This document shows, in pieces, positions 52,156-60,710 of a stretch of 64,000 bases of DNA. The notes beneath the pieces were generated by a model. The model had not been told where the DNA came from. It was given only the letters and a program-made list of their open reading frames with translations, and did no database searches. This DNA is from GCA-002282575 sp964606405 (lineage in GTDB: Bacteria > Pseudomonadota > Gammaproteobacteria > Thiomicrospirales > Thiomicrospiraceae): NCBI GenBank assembly GCA_964606405.1, contig CAZSGH010000004.1, forward strand, positions 1-64,000, given 5' to 3'. Position 1 is the first letter of the stretch, and every line of letters starts with the position of its first letter. Position numbers and translations under genes: made by a program.

Positions 52156-53106
52156 TTAATAGCGCTCTTGATAGCCTTGCGTGAGTTGTTTGTTAGTATA
52201 GTCGATGCCCGACAAGTGGAAAAAATCTTCTAGTGTTCTTGCATTGCCAAGCCCATAAACGCCCATGTTTTTGTGTTTGTACAATAGGTCGATTAAACGT
52301 TTTTTGGCGACCTCGGTGAGTTCTGTCCACTTAAAGTCGCGTTGTTTTTCCCATTCAGGATGCCAATGATGACTTTGATGGTCGGTGTTCGGCAGCTTGT
52401 ATAAGTGAAATAGCGGAATATGAGGGGGATGAAAAATATCCCAGCCATGCGTAAAGGCACGAATGGCTAAGTCTTGCTCTTCGCCATGAAAGTATAGATA
52501 AGGATCGTAGGGAATTTCTTGCACAAAACGCCCCAAGGTAAAAATAAAGCCGCCCGCTAGGTGGCAGCCCATAATTGGTTCGCGCTTAAAAACATGTTCT
52601 GCTCGGAAGCGCAAGGTCGCATTGTCTTCGCTAAGCGTTGTTTCTGGGTGAGGGCGCAGTACCAACGTGGTTTGATCGCTAATGCTAATCAGTACTTTCG
52701 GTTCGCCATCGACAAATTCGAAACCGTAGGGATAGGTGCTAATAATTGGTTTGATTGAACGTGTTTTTAATGCGTTGAGTTGTGTTATGAGTTGTTCGTC
52801 CCAGTCTTGCTCGAAGAGCATGTGCGAGTCGATTTGTAATAAGTAAGGTTCATTTTGGTAGAGGGAGAAAGCGACAGAACGCGCCCAGCAAACACCACGG
52901 CTATCGACAGGGTGGGTATGCACATAGCGCAGGGTCGGCTTTTGAGGAAGCTCGGTTAAGTTGTGTCGGCGATTGAAGGGGTGTTGGTCGATAATGCCAA
53001 AAACAAGGTTTTGTGGGTATTTTGCTTTGGCACAGGCATCGTTAACTGTGTGTATGAGGTAAGGATCGCAGAACGCTGCAACCGAGATAAAAATGGTGTT
53101 TTTCAT
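52156..53106 (-). CDS. GlcNAc-transferase family glycosyltransferase (PF11397-like)
   Basis: 316-residue GT-A fold enzyme. The N-terminus FISVAAFCDPYLIHTV and the DxH motif in LQIDSHMLFEQDWDE match the family of eukaryotic Skp1 GlcNAc-transferase and its bacterial relatives. Other blocks are YPYGFEF and FHGEEQDLAIRAFTHGWDIF, the latter with likely catalytic acids. No membrane segment is seen, so it is probably cytoplasmic or peripheral. Acceptor is unknown; location between dacA and rodA hints at envelope glycans but does not prove it. Confidence 0.78.
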   Translation of the reverse strand: MKNTIFISVAAFCDPYLIHTVNDACAKAKYPQNLVFGIIDQHPFNRRHNLTELPQKPTLRYVHTHPVDSRGVCWARSVAFSLYQNEPYLLQIDSHMLFEQDWDEQLITQLNALKTRSIKPIISTYPYGFEFVDGEPKVLISISDQTTLVLRPHPETTLSEDNATLRFRAEHVFKREPIMGCHLAGGFIFTLGRFVQEIPYDPYLYFHGEEQDLAIRAFTHGWDIFHPPHIPLFHLYKLPNTDHQSHHWHPEWEKQRDFKWTELTEVAKKRLIDLLYKHKNMGVYGLGNARTLEDFFHLSGIDYTNKQLTQGYQERY

Positions 53107-53190
53107 ATCTTATGGCACCTCTAAAATCTTCAAAGAGTATAGGAAAGGGGACGCAAAAATAACTTGAATTTATTGAAGTAACCCGCTTTC

Positions 53191-53232
53191 ATTAGCTAAA
53201 AAACCAGCAAGACAGCATTTTTAGGGATTCCC
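53191..53232 (+). repeat. Hairpin element, copy 11 (terminal hairpin only)
   Basis: TTAGCTAAAAAACCAGCAAG, then CATTTTTAGGGATTCCC. The hairpin end lies 2 nt from the rodA stop codon at 53234; the central stem and far end are absent. Confidence 0.75.
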
Positions 53233-53233
53233 A

Positions 53234-54358
53234 TTACATACTCCGCCTTGGATTGCGCTTATGTTCAGCATGGATGGACATAAGCATCCCAAAACCAAGC
53301 ATGAGGGTTACCAATGACGTTCCACCATAACTAATAAGCGGTAAAGGTACGCCAACAACGGGCAATAATCCCGATACCATGCCGATATTAATAAAAATAT
53401 AGATAAAAAAGCTCATCGTAATGGCTCCTGCCATAAGACGCCCAAAAGAGTCTCTAGCCTGCCAAGAGATATAAAAACCACGTGCAATCACAAATAAATA
53501 CAATGTCATTAATGCAGACACACCAATGAGTCCCCATTCTTCTGCCAGTACTGAAAAAATGAAGTCAGTGTGGCTTTCTGGAAGGAAATCAAGCTGTGTT
53601 TGGCTACCATTGCGCCATCCTTTCCCTTCTAATCCACCAGATCCAATGGCAATCTTAGACTGGATAATATGATAGCCAGAACCGAGAGGGTCGTTTTCTG
53701 GGTTCAGAAAAGTTAACACACGCTTTTGTTGGTATTCATGTAAATGGTTCCATGCAATAGGGGCTGCTACTGCTACAGCGAGTAATAACCCAGCAATCAG
53801 ACGCCAAGCAAGACCCGCAAAAAAAATCACAATGCCACCAGAGGCAACAATTAATATCGCAGTGCCTAAGTCGGGTTGTTTCGCAACAAGGGCAACAGGA
53901 ATGGCAAGCATCAGACCTGCCAGCAATAGTGTGTTCCATTTGGGCGGTAAATGGTTCTGTGAGAGTAGCCATGCAAGTGCAGCAGGCATGGCGAGTTTCA
54001 TAATTTCTGAAGGCTGAAAACGGAAGAATCCAAAATCAAGCCAGCGTTGTGCGCCCTTACTGATTTCACCAAATAGCATCACGGCAACTAATAATGCAAG
54101 ACCTACTAAATAAACTAACAGCGCTAAATTGCTGTACCAGCGTTGCGGACATTGCGCTGCAGCGATCATGAGTAAGCTTGCCAAAGCAAGTTTAAGCCAA
54201 TGGGCTTCGATAAAAGCAGCATCGCCATCGGCAGCACTATAAATAATCAAGCTACCAAAGGTAGCCAGTGCGGCGATACCCATCAGTAGCCAGGGATCTA
54301 GATAAAATCGCCATTGCCAGCGTGTCGATGCGTTTAAGTCAAATAATTGTCCTGTCAT
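53234..54358 (-). CDS. rodA: Rod-shape peptidoglycan glycosyltransferase RodA
   Basis: 374-residue SEDS-family polymerase that works with PBP2 in the elongasome. About ten membrane spans are present. Conserved blocks are QRWLDFGFFRFQPSEIMKL, KQPDLGTAILI, FLNPENDPLGSGYHIIQSKIAIGSGG split over two strands, FLPESHTDFIFSVLAEEWG and PLISYGGTSLV. ATG 54358 overlaps the mrdA stop by ATGA and is preferred to the ATG at 54385. The stop is followed by a partial hairpin element. Confidence 0.96.
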   Translation of the reverse strand: MTGQLFDLNASTRWQWRFYLDPWLLMGIAALATFGSLIIYSAADGDAAFIEAHWLKLALASLLMIAAAQCPQRWYSNLALLVYLVGLALLVAVMLFGEISKGAQRWLDFGFFRFQPSEIMKLAMPAALAWLLSQNHLPPKWNTLLLAGLMLAIPVALVAKQPDLGTAILIVASGGIVIFFAGLAWRLIAGLLLAVAVAAPIAWNHLHEYQQKRVLTFLNPENDPLGSGYHIIQSKIAIGSGGLEGKGWRNGSQTQLDFLPESHTDFIFSVLAEEWGLIGVSALMTLYLFVIARGFYISWQARDSFGRLMAGAITMSFFIYIFINIGMVSGLLPVVGVPLPLISYGGTSLVTLMLGFGMLMSIHAEHKRNPRRSM

Positions 54359-56172
54359 TGTGTAGGGCTCGTTTTGCTCAACCATTTATCAGCAACTAAG
54401 GCTGCGAGGGGCGCAGCGGTTTCGCCACCATGTCCACCATTTTCAATCAGCACAGCAATAGCAATTTTGGGATCGGTAACGGGCGAAAAGCCAATAAACA
54501 GCGCGTGATCGAGTTGATCTTCGCTGAAATTGTTTGCATTGTATTTGCTGTCTTTCGCAAAGCCAACAACTTGTGCGGTTCCTGTTTTGCCAGCCATAGT
54601 GTTGCGAGCCAATGGTGTTGCTCGGCGACCTGTGCCTGTCGGTGCTGTCATAACATGGCTCATAGCATCAACGACTGCTTTCCAGTTGCTCATTTTCATG
54701 CTCACGTTGGCAAGCGAAAAATCTTCTTCTGTGTGTACCAAATGTGGGCGATAACGCTTGCCTTGCATAGATAATGTTGCTGTCGCTGAAGCGAGCTGTA
54801 GTGGTGTGGTGAGCAAATATCCCTGTCCAATACCGACAATAATGGTTTCGCCTGGATACCAAGGTTTGCTGTGTACGCGACGCTTCCAAGCCGGATTTGG
54901 GCGGACACCGATTGATTCTGAGTAAAGGTCAATTCCTGTCTTTTCGCCAATACCAAAGGGTGCTAATCCAGCATCAATACGATTGATGGTCATATCAAGA
55001 GCAAGCTCGTAAAAGAAAACGTCGCACGATTGTGTGATGGCTAAGTCGAGATCAACCGTACCATGTCCTTCTTTTTTCCAATCTCGGTAGACCATGCCTT
55101 TGTACTCAAATGAGGGGCCTGCGTACTTTTTTGTCGTTGGTGTAATTAATCCAGACTCTAAACCAATGAGTCCCATAAACGGTTTTATGGTTGAACCGGG
55201 TGGGTATTTGCTTTGGATAGCGCGATTAAATAAAGGTTTTTTAGGGTCGTTAATCAGTTGTTGATAGGTATCATTGTCCATGCGTGCAATAAAGGCGTTC
55301 GGATCAAATGTAGGGGTAGAAGCCAGTGTTAACACATCTCCGTTGCGCGGATCGATAGCAACAATTGCGCCTTTACGATCTCCTAATAGGTCTTCAGCGA
55401 AGGTTTGTAGTTCTAAGTCGATGGACAGAATTAAGTCTTTGCCCGATTCGGGCGCAATACGATCTAACTCGCGAACAGGTCGACCTTGAGCATCAACTTC
55501 AACATAGCGTAATCCTGTTTGTCCATGTAAAGATGCCTCATAGCTTTGCTCGATGCCACTGCGTCCAACAAACTCAGTGTTGCGATAGTTTTCGACATCT
55601 AATGAACGTAAATCTTCGACAGTGATTCGTCCCACATAACCAACAGCATGTGATGCGCGCTGACCTTGTGGATAGATGCGTTGTGCAACAGCATTGACCA
55701 CAAAGCCAGGATAGCGCCAAGAGTCGATGGAAAAGCGAGCGGCTTCTTCTTCTGTTATGCGTGCTAAAGTAAAGGGGAGGTGACGATTCATTCGTCGCCA
55801 TTGTTGTTGCAGTCTTGTATTAACGCGATCATCAAGACTCGGTAATGTGTGTCCGAACTCTTGCAGTTTATTGAGTACCGCTTGTAATGATCGTGGACGA
55901 GGCAACTCGTCTCGATGTAATTCTAGGGTATAAACGGTTTGGTTGTCGGCAAGAACTAGCCCATTTCTATCCAAAATTCGTCCACGAATGGGGGCAATAG
56001 GCTCAACGCGGATACGATTGCCGTCTGCTAATTCTTGATATTTTTCGTGGTGTGTAATTTGCAACCAAGCCATTCGTAGCATGAGTGCAACAAACAGAAG
56101 CAACACAAAGCCGAATGCGACAATCAAACGACGTCGAACTTGGTTTCTGTCCTGATGTTGTGTTCTGATCAT
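54355..56172 (-). CDS. mrdA: Penicillin-binding protein 2 (transpeptidase)
   Basis: 605-residue class B PBP of the elongasome. One N-terminal membrane helix (LIVAFGFVLLLFVALML) precedes the pedestal domain with RGRILDRNGLVLADN. The transpeptidase motifs are PPGSTIKP (S-x-x-K), TQSCDVFF (S-x-D) and KTGTAQVVG (KTG). ATG 56172 begins 5 nt after the mreD stop; the longer frame to 56265 would add a stretch without family resemblance. It sits in the mreBCD-mrdA-rodA order. Confidence 0.96.
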   Translation of the reverse strand: MIRTQHQDRNQVRRRLIVAFGFVLLLFVALMLRMAWLQITHHEKYQELADGNRIRVEPIAPIRGRILDRNGLVLADNQTVYTLELHRDELPRPRSLQAVLNKLQEFGHTLPSLDDRVNTRLQQQWRRMNRHLPFTLARITEEEAARFSIDSWRYPGFVVNAVAQRIYPQGQRASHAVGYVGRITVEDLRSLDVENYRNTEFVGRSGIEQSYEASLHGQTGLRYVEVDAQGRPVRELDRIAPESGKDLILSIDLELQTFAEDLLGDRKGAIVAIDPRNGDVLTLASTPTFDPNAFIARMDNDTYQQLINDPKKPLFNRAIQSKYPPGSTIKPFMGLIGLESGLITPTTKKYAGPSFEYKGMVYRDWKKEGHGTVDLDLAITQSCDVFFYELALDMTINRIDAGLAPFGIGEKTGIDLYSESIGVRPNPAWKRRVHSKPWYPGETIIVGIGQGYLLTTPLQLASATATLSMQGKRYRPHLVHTEEDFSLANVSMKMSNWKAVVDAMSHVMTAPTGTGRRATPLARNTMAGKTGTAQVVGFAKDSKYNANNFSEDQLDHALFIGFSPVTDPKIAIAVLIENGGHGGETAAPLAALVADKWLSKTSPTQ

Positions 56173-56177
56173 CTTTC

Positions 56178-56687
56178 TTAACGAATATGAGCATTTCTGC
56201 GTAAGGTTCGCAGTAGGATAAAAATAAGCGGCCAAATGAGCGCTGATACGAGTGCTGCGAGCCAAAAGGCGATATTATGCGCTGCCAAATGGTTCGCGGG
56301 CGTGATTAGCCATACCAAGAGCTGGTGCACGAGCATCCATCCTCCCATAAATAGTGCCATTTGTAGCAGTGTTTTATTGCGTAATTGCAACCTGACGTGA
56401 AGCAATGGATAAACCATCAGGCAATAGATTAACGCGTAGGTTCCCATGCCAGTGTGGTATAAAACATCGTGCAGTAGCCCGAAAAAGAAAGCAGTGATTA
56501 AAAAATTGCTATTAGCAAGCGCCATAACCCAATAGAGTAGAATCAGCGGCGTGACGTCGGGTACAACAACCCCCCAACTGCTTGGCCAACTGATACTATC
56601 AAGCAATACACCAAATAATAAGGTCGCAAAAACCAGCCAGCGGTTATGCGATTGATGCTGTTTAACAAAACCTTTTATACGATTCAT
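56178..56687 (-). CDS. mreD: Rod-shape determining protein MreD
   Basis: 169-residue integral membrane protein with five to six spans, part of the elongasome scaffold. Family traits are PDVTPLILLYWVMA and the AFFFGLLHDVLYHTGMGTYAL stretch (F-x-x-G-L-x-x-D). The start overlaps the mreC stop by 4 nt. Confidence 0.92.
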   Translation of the reverse strand: MNRIKGFVKQHQSHNRWLVFATLLFGVLLDSISWPSSWGVVVPDVTPLILLYWVMALANSNFLITAFFFGLLHDVLYHTGMGTYALIYCLMVYPLLHVRLQLRNKTLLQMALFMGGWMLVHQLLVWLITPANHLAAHNIAFWLAALVSALIWPLIFILLRTLRRNAHIR

Positions 56688-57535
56688 GGCGTTGTCGTCT
56701 CGTTAGTCTTCGGCTTGTTCATCAGTAGCAGCACTTCTCGACTGCTGCCAATTTTGGCGATAGGTTGTGCTGAAACCTGCCAAAAAACAGAGCCAGCTTG
56801 GCTTTTGACGCTGACCACTTCTGCAACTGGAATGCCACTGGGATATCGACCGTCTAAACCAGATGTTTCTAATACATCCCCCTCACGAATATTAGACGAT
56901 GTCGGCAAAAATTTAAGATTCAGCTCAGTGTTGCCATCGCCTTGTACAATGCCTCTTGCACCCGTTCGCACGACCCTTACAGGCACTTGCATGGCAAGAT
57001 CACTGACCAGCAGCACGTCGCTTTCTGTCAAGTTGGCACTTAAGACTTGACCCATTAAGCCATTAGCATCCATAACTGGCAGGCTCGTTACAATGCCATC
57101 TTTTGTTCCCTTATTGATCCTGACGATTTGACGGAAGGGATCAGGGCTGTGATCGACCACAATACCAACCAATAGCTTTCCCTGATTAATACGAGAAGCA
57201 ACGCCCAATAGCATGCGAAGTCGATCATTTTCTTGGTTGATGTGTTCGCTCGCCTGTAGTTGTTGGCTGAGTAGTAATACTTGTAGACGCAGTCGATCCG
57301 CTTCGGCAATTAATGTTGCACGATCAGTCAGCGCATGGTTGCTCTGCCCAATCCAGCTTTCGGGTAACCGAGCCAGCCATTCTAAGGGTTGGATGAGTGT
57401 CGACAAAATCATGCGCGCTTGCATCATGGCTTGAGTCTGCTCATCAACGACCATTAAAATTAAGGACAGAGCGCATGCAGCAATAAATTGCCAGTGATCA
57501 TGACCAGCTAAATTGCGTGCTTGATGGGTTGACAC
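56684..57535 (-). CDS. mreC: Rod-shape determining protein MreC
   Basis: 283 residues. One N-terminal membrane helix (FIAACALSLILMVV) is followed by a coiled coil (about 70-115) and the periplasmic beta-barrel pair (LLVGIVVDHSPDPFRQIVRINKGTKDG region, split by the usual loops; SDLAMQVPVRVVRTGARGI). The start is GTG 57535, 10 nt after the mreB stop, which leaves a short cytoplasmic N-terminus. MreC links MreB to PBP2. Confidence 0.94.
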   Translation of the reverse strand: MSTHQARNLAGHDHWQFIAACALSLILMVVDEQTQAMMQARMILSTLIQPLEWLARLPESWIGQSNHALTDRATLIAEADRLRLQVLLLSQQLQASEHINQENDRLRMLLGVASRINQGKLLVGIVVDHSPDPFRQIVRINKGTKDGIVTSLPVMDANGLMGQVLSANLTESDVLLVSDLAMQVPVRVVRTGARGIVQGDGNTELNLKFLPTSSNIREGDVLETSGLDGRYPSGIPVAEVVSVKSQAGSVFWQVSAQPIAKIGSSREVLLLMNKPKTNETTTP

Positions 57536-57545
57536 CTTAATCTAC

Positions 57546-58586
57546 TTATTCGTGCGTAAAGACTTCCATGCCTTGTTCGTCCATCAGTTCTAAGGCACGG
57601 CCACCGCCACGAGCAACACAAGTGAGTGGCTCATCGGCAACCACGCAAGGAATGCCTGTTTCTTCGGCGATTAAACGATTTAAGTTGTTGAGTAACGCGC
57701 CACCACCTGTGAGCACAATACCGCGTTCTGCAATATCCGCCCCTAACTCTGGCGGGGTACGTTCCAATGCCGTACGCACAGCACCCACAATGGCTTGTAG
57801 AGGTTGTTGCAAGGCTTCTAGTACTTCGCTAGAAGATATTGTGAAACTGCGAGGAACCCCTTCAGCTAAGTTGCGACCACGTACTTCGACAACTTTAGGG
57901 TCTAATTCTGGGTAAGCAGTTCCGACTTCCATTTTGATGCGCTCAGCCGTAGCGTCACCAATGAGCATGCCGTAGGTTTTGCGCACATAGGCAATAATTG
58001 CCTCATCAAACTTGTCACCACCGACTTTAACCGAGTCAGAATAGACAATACCATTCAACGACAAAGTCGCCACTTCCGTTGTTCCGCCACCAATATCAAC
58101 GACCATTGAACCTGATGCGTCTGATACTGGCAAGCCCGCACCAATAGCCGCAGCCATTGGCTCTTCGATTAAGTAAACTTCACGAGCGCCAGCGCCAGAA
58201 GCTGACTCACGAATTGCGCGACGCTCAACTTGAGTTGATCCACAAGGCACGCAGACTAATACGCGAGGGCTAGGGCGGAAAAAGCGAGACGGGTGCACTT
58301 TACGAATAAAATGCTGTAGCATTTTTTCTGTAACCATAAAATCTGCAATGACACCATCTTTTAACGGACGGATGGCTGCAATATTACCTGGTGTACGACC
58401 TAGCATACGCTTGGCATCGGTACCAACAGCAACGATTTGACGATTGCCAGCGCCATTATCTCGAATGGCAACAACCGAAGGCTCATCTAGAATAATGCCG
58501 CGACCTTTAACATAAATGAGGGTGTTTGCTGTACCCAAATCAATCGACAGATCATTCGAAAAAAGACCTCGTAAACGTCCAAACAT
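57546..58586 (-). CDS. mreB: Cell-shape actin homologue MreB
   Basis: 346-residue bacterial actin that guides lateral wall synthesis. The N-terminus MFGRLRGLFSNDLSIDLGTA is typical, with phosphate loop 1 in DLGTANTLIY, phosphate loop 2 in VVDIGGGTTEVA and the adenosine motif GIVLTGGGALL. Start at 58586 is unambiguous. It is first in the mreBCD-mrdA-rodA operon and is transcribed away from gatC. A TATAAT on the minus strand at 58624-58629 is a plausible -10. Confidence 0.98.
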   Translation of the reverse strand: MFGRLRGLFSNDLSIDLGTANTLIYVKGRGIILDEPSVVAIRDNGAGNRQIVAVGTDAKRMLGRTPGNIAAIRPLKDGVIADFMVTEKMLQHFIRKVHPSRFFRPSPRVLVCVPCGSTQVERRAIRESASGAGAREVYLIEEPMAAAIGAGLPVSDASGSMVVDIGGGTTEVATLSLNGIVYSDSVKVGGDKFDEAIIAYVRKTYGMLIGDATAERIKMEVGTAYPELDPKVVEVRGRNLAEGVPRSFTISSSEVLEALQQPLQAIVGAVRTALERTPPELGADIAERGIVLTGGGALLNNLNRLIAEETGIPCVVADEPLTCVARGGGRALELMDEQGMEVFTHE

Positions 58587-58637
58587 GGTGTAATCCTTAT
58601 CGCGGGGTTTTGTATAATGCGCTATTATATTAAGTTA

Positions 58638-58785
58638 TAGGAACCTCTAAAAACCGCGCTGCGCTTGTTTTTAGACTTTCCAAATTTGTTTTTAGCTGAA
58701 GGAAGGGTAGTAATCAATGGGTTACATGCTGTTTTATGCCTTACCCTTCCTCCAGACCTCCTACCCATCTGGGTTCTAGAGGCAC
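58638..58785 (-). repeat. Hairpin element, copy 12 (full length)
   Basis: TAGGAACCTCTAAAAACC, hairpin to CTTGTTTTTAGAC, central stem GAAGGAAGGGTA/TACCCTTCCTCC, loop core AATGGGTTACATGCTGTTTT, and right end CCCATCTGGGTTCTAGAGGC. It lies in the divergent spacer between mreB and gatC, where neither neighbour has a stop codon. Confidence 0.92.
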
Positions 58786-58853
58786 AATCATAATGCAGAT
58801 TCGGTTTTATCCCGAGTGCAAATTTGACTATTTTACAGGAAAAGGAAGCGAAA

Positions 58854-59138
58854 GTGTCCGATCAAATTGATGTTCATAAAGTCGCTCGTTTGGGTGCGTT
58901 GGCAATAGGTGCCGATGAAGTGGTCGCCGTAGGTCAGAAACTGAATGCGATTGTCGGTTTATTTGACCAATTGGCAGCGATTAACACCGAGGGTGTTGAG
59001 CCGATGGCGCATCCCCTAGATCAAGTTCAGCGTTTACGTGATGATGTGGTGATTGAAAAAGACATTCATCAATATGTGCAACAAATTGCACCACGCGTTG
59101 AAGCAGGTCTTTATTTGGTGCCGAAGGTCATTGAATAA
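58854..59138 (+). CDS. gatC: Asp/Glu-tRNA amidotransferase subunit C
   Basis: 94-residue small subunit that stabilises GatA in the GatCAB amidotransferase. This enzyme turns misacylated Asp-tRNA-Asn and Glu-tRNA-Gln into the correct amides. The sequence VHKVARLGALAIGADE, then EPMAHPLDQVQRLRDD is characteristic. GTG 58854, with GGAAG 7 nt upstream, gives the normal length; the frame opens at 58824. Confidence 0.94.
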   Translation: MSDQIDVHKVARLGALAIGADEVVAVGQKLNAIVGLFDQLAAINTEGVEPMAHPLDQVQRLRDDVVIEKDIHQYVQQIAPRVEAGLYLVPKVIE

Positions 59139-59143
59139 GATTC

Positions 59144-59211
59144 GTCATTCCCGTGAAAGCGGGAATCTATGTCACCGATTTTATGGATTCCCGCCTACGC
59201 GGGAATGACAA
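59144..59211. repeat. Inverted repeat with ATTCCCGC-type arms
   Basis: CGTCATTCCCGTGAAAGCGG at one end and CCTACGCGGGAATGACA at the other, with GGGAATCTA/TGGATTCCC in between. The outer arms are complementary and each end is itself a small palindrome (ATTCCCG...CGGGAAT). This type of repeat is widespread in proteobacteria. It lies between gatC and gatA and only one copy was found in the window. Confidence 0.85.
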
Positions 59212-59238
59212 GTGGTTGCGAAAAAGTAAGGTTTAATT

Positions 59239-60699
59239 ATGAATTTTCATCAGATGTCGATGGTGCAACTTGCTGCTAAATTGCAAGACAAGTCTGTTTC
59301 GAGTGTCGAGCTGACACAGTATTTTAGTGACCGTATGGCAAAGTACGACGGTCAAATCAATGGCTATATTACGCAAACCCCCGAGTTGGCAATGGCGCAA
59401 GCACAAGCCGCTGATGCGCGTCGTGCTGCTGGCGAAACAGGCTTATTGTTGGGGATGCCGTTAGCGCATAAAGATATTTTCTGTACACAGGACATTATTA
59501 CCACCTGTGCTTCAAAAATGTTGGCAAACTTCAAAGCGCCTTACAATGCAACGGTCGTTGAAAAACTCAATGCCGCAGGTATGGTGACCTTGGGTAAAAC
59601 CAATATGGACGAATTCGCGATGGGTTCGACCACCGAAAACAGTGCCTTTGGTGTGACGCGTAACCCGTGGGATACGACAGCGGTTCCGGGTGGTTCATCG
59701 GGTGGTGCTGCTGCTGTGTTGGCGGCTGGTCTTGCACCGATTGCCACAGGCACAGATACGGGTGGTTCGATTCGTCAACCCGCCGCTTTTTGTGGCGTTA
59801 CAGGTATTAAGCCGACCTACGGTAGTGTGTCGCGCTATGGCATGATCGCTTATGCTTCTAGTCTCGATCAAGGCGGCCCGATGGGTAAAACAGCTGAAGA
59901 TTGTGCGCATTTATTGGCAGCGATGGCAGGGTTCGATGAGCGTGACTCGACCAGTGCAGAAGGTGATCGTCCTGATTATGTGGGCAGTTTAAATGCGCCG
60001 TTGACAGGGTTGAAAGTGGGCTTGCCGAAAGAGTATTTTGGCGAAGGCTTATCTGACGAAGTCCGCGCGGCTACCTTAGCCACTGCTGCCGAATTGGAAA
60101 AATTGGGCGCGACTTTGGTCGATGTATCATTGCCGAACACGGCACATGCTGTGCCTGCTTATTACGTTATTGCACCTGCAGAAGCCAGCTCAAACCTATC
60201 GCGTTACGATGGTGTTCGCTTTGGTCACCGTTGCGATAACCCGAAAGACTTAAACGATTTGTACACGCGTTCACGCGCTGAAGGTCTTGGTGCCGAAGTG
60301 AAGCGTCGTATCATGGTTGGGGCTTATGTGTTGTCGGCAGGTTACTACGATGCCTACTATTTGAAAGCACAACGCGTGCGTCGTTTGATCAAAGAAGACT
60401 TTATGCAAGCCTTTGAATCGTGTGATGTGATTTTAGGACCGGTTGCGCCAACCCCAGCATGGAAGCTGGGCGAAAAAACCAGTGATCCGACAGCCATGTA
60501 TTTGGCCGATATTTACACCATTCCCGTCAACCTAGCTGGTTTGCCAGCGATTGCTATGCCAGCAGGTTTTGCTGGTGCTTTGCCGATTGGGGTTCAGTTG
60601 ATTGGTAACTACTTTAGCGAGCCGCGCTTGCTGAACGTAGCACATCAATTCCAGCAAGTGACCAATCATCATCAAGCATTCCCGACGAACTGGGCATAA
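59239..60699 (+). CDS. gatA: Asp/Glu-tRNA amidotransferase subunit A
   Basis: 486-residue amidase subunit that releases ammonia from glutamine. The Ser-cisSer-Lys triad of the amidase signature family is visible: Lys in LAHKDIF, cis-Ser in PGGSSGGAAA and nucleophile Ser in TDTGGSIRQP. The ending (FQQVTNHHQAFP) is typical. It follows gatC by 100 bp containing the ATTCCCGC repeat, and gatB starts 11 nt downstream. Confidence 0.97.
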   Translation: MNFHQMSMVQLAAKLQDKSVSSVELTQYFSDRMAKYDGQINGYITQTPELAMAQAQAADARRAAGETGLLLGMPLAHKDIFCTQDIITTCASKMLANFKAPYNATVVEKLNAAGMVTLGKTNMDEFAMGSTTENSAFGVTRNPWDTTAVPGGSSGGAAAVLAAGLAPIATGTDTGGSIRQPAAFCGVTGIKPTYGSVSRYGMIAYASSLDQGGPMGKTAEDCAHLLAAMAGFDERDSTSAEGDRPDYVGSLNAPLTGLKVGLPKEYFGEGLSDEVRAATLATAAELEKLGATLVDVSLPNTAHAVPAYYVIAPAEASSNLSRYDGVRFGHRCDNPKDLNDLYTRSRAEGLGAEVKRRIMVGAYVLSAGYYDAYYLKAQRVRRLIKEDFMQAFESCDVILGPVAPTPAWKLGEKTSDPTAMYLADIYTIPVNLAGLPAIAMPAGFAGALPIGVQLIGNYFSEPRLLNVAHQFQQVTNHHQAFPTNWA

Positions 60700-60710
60700 G
60701 GAGCATTACT

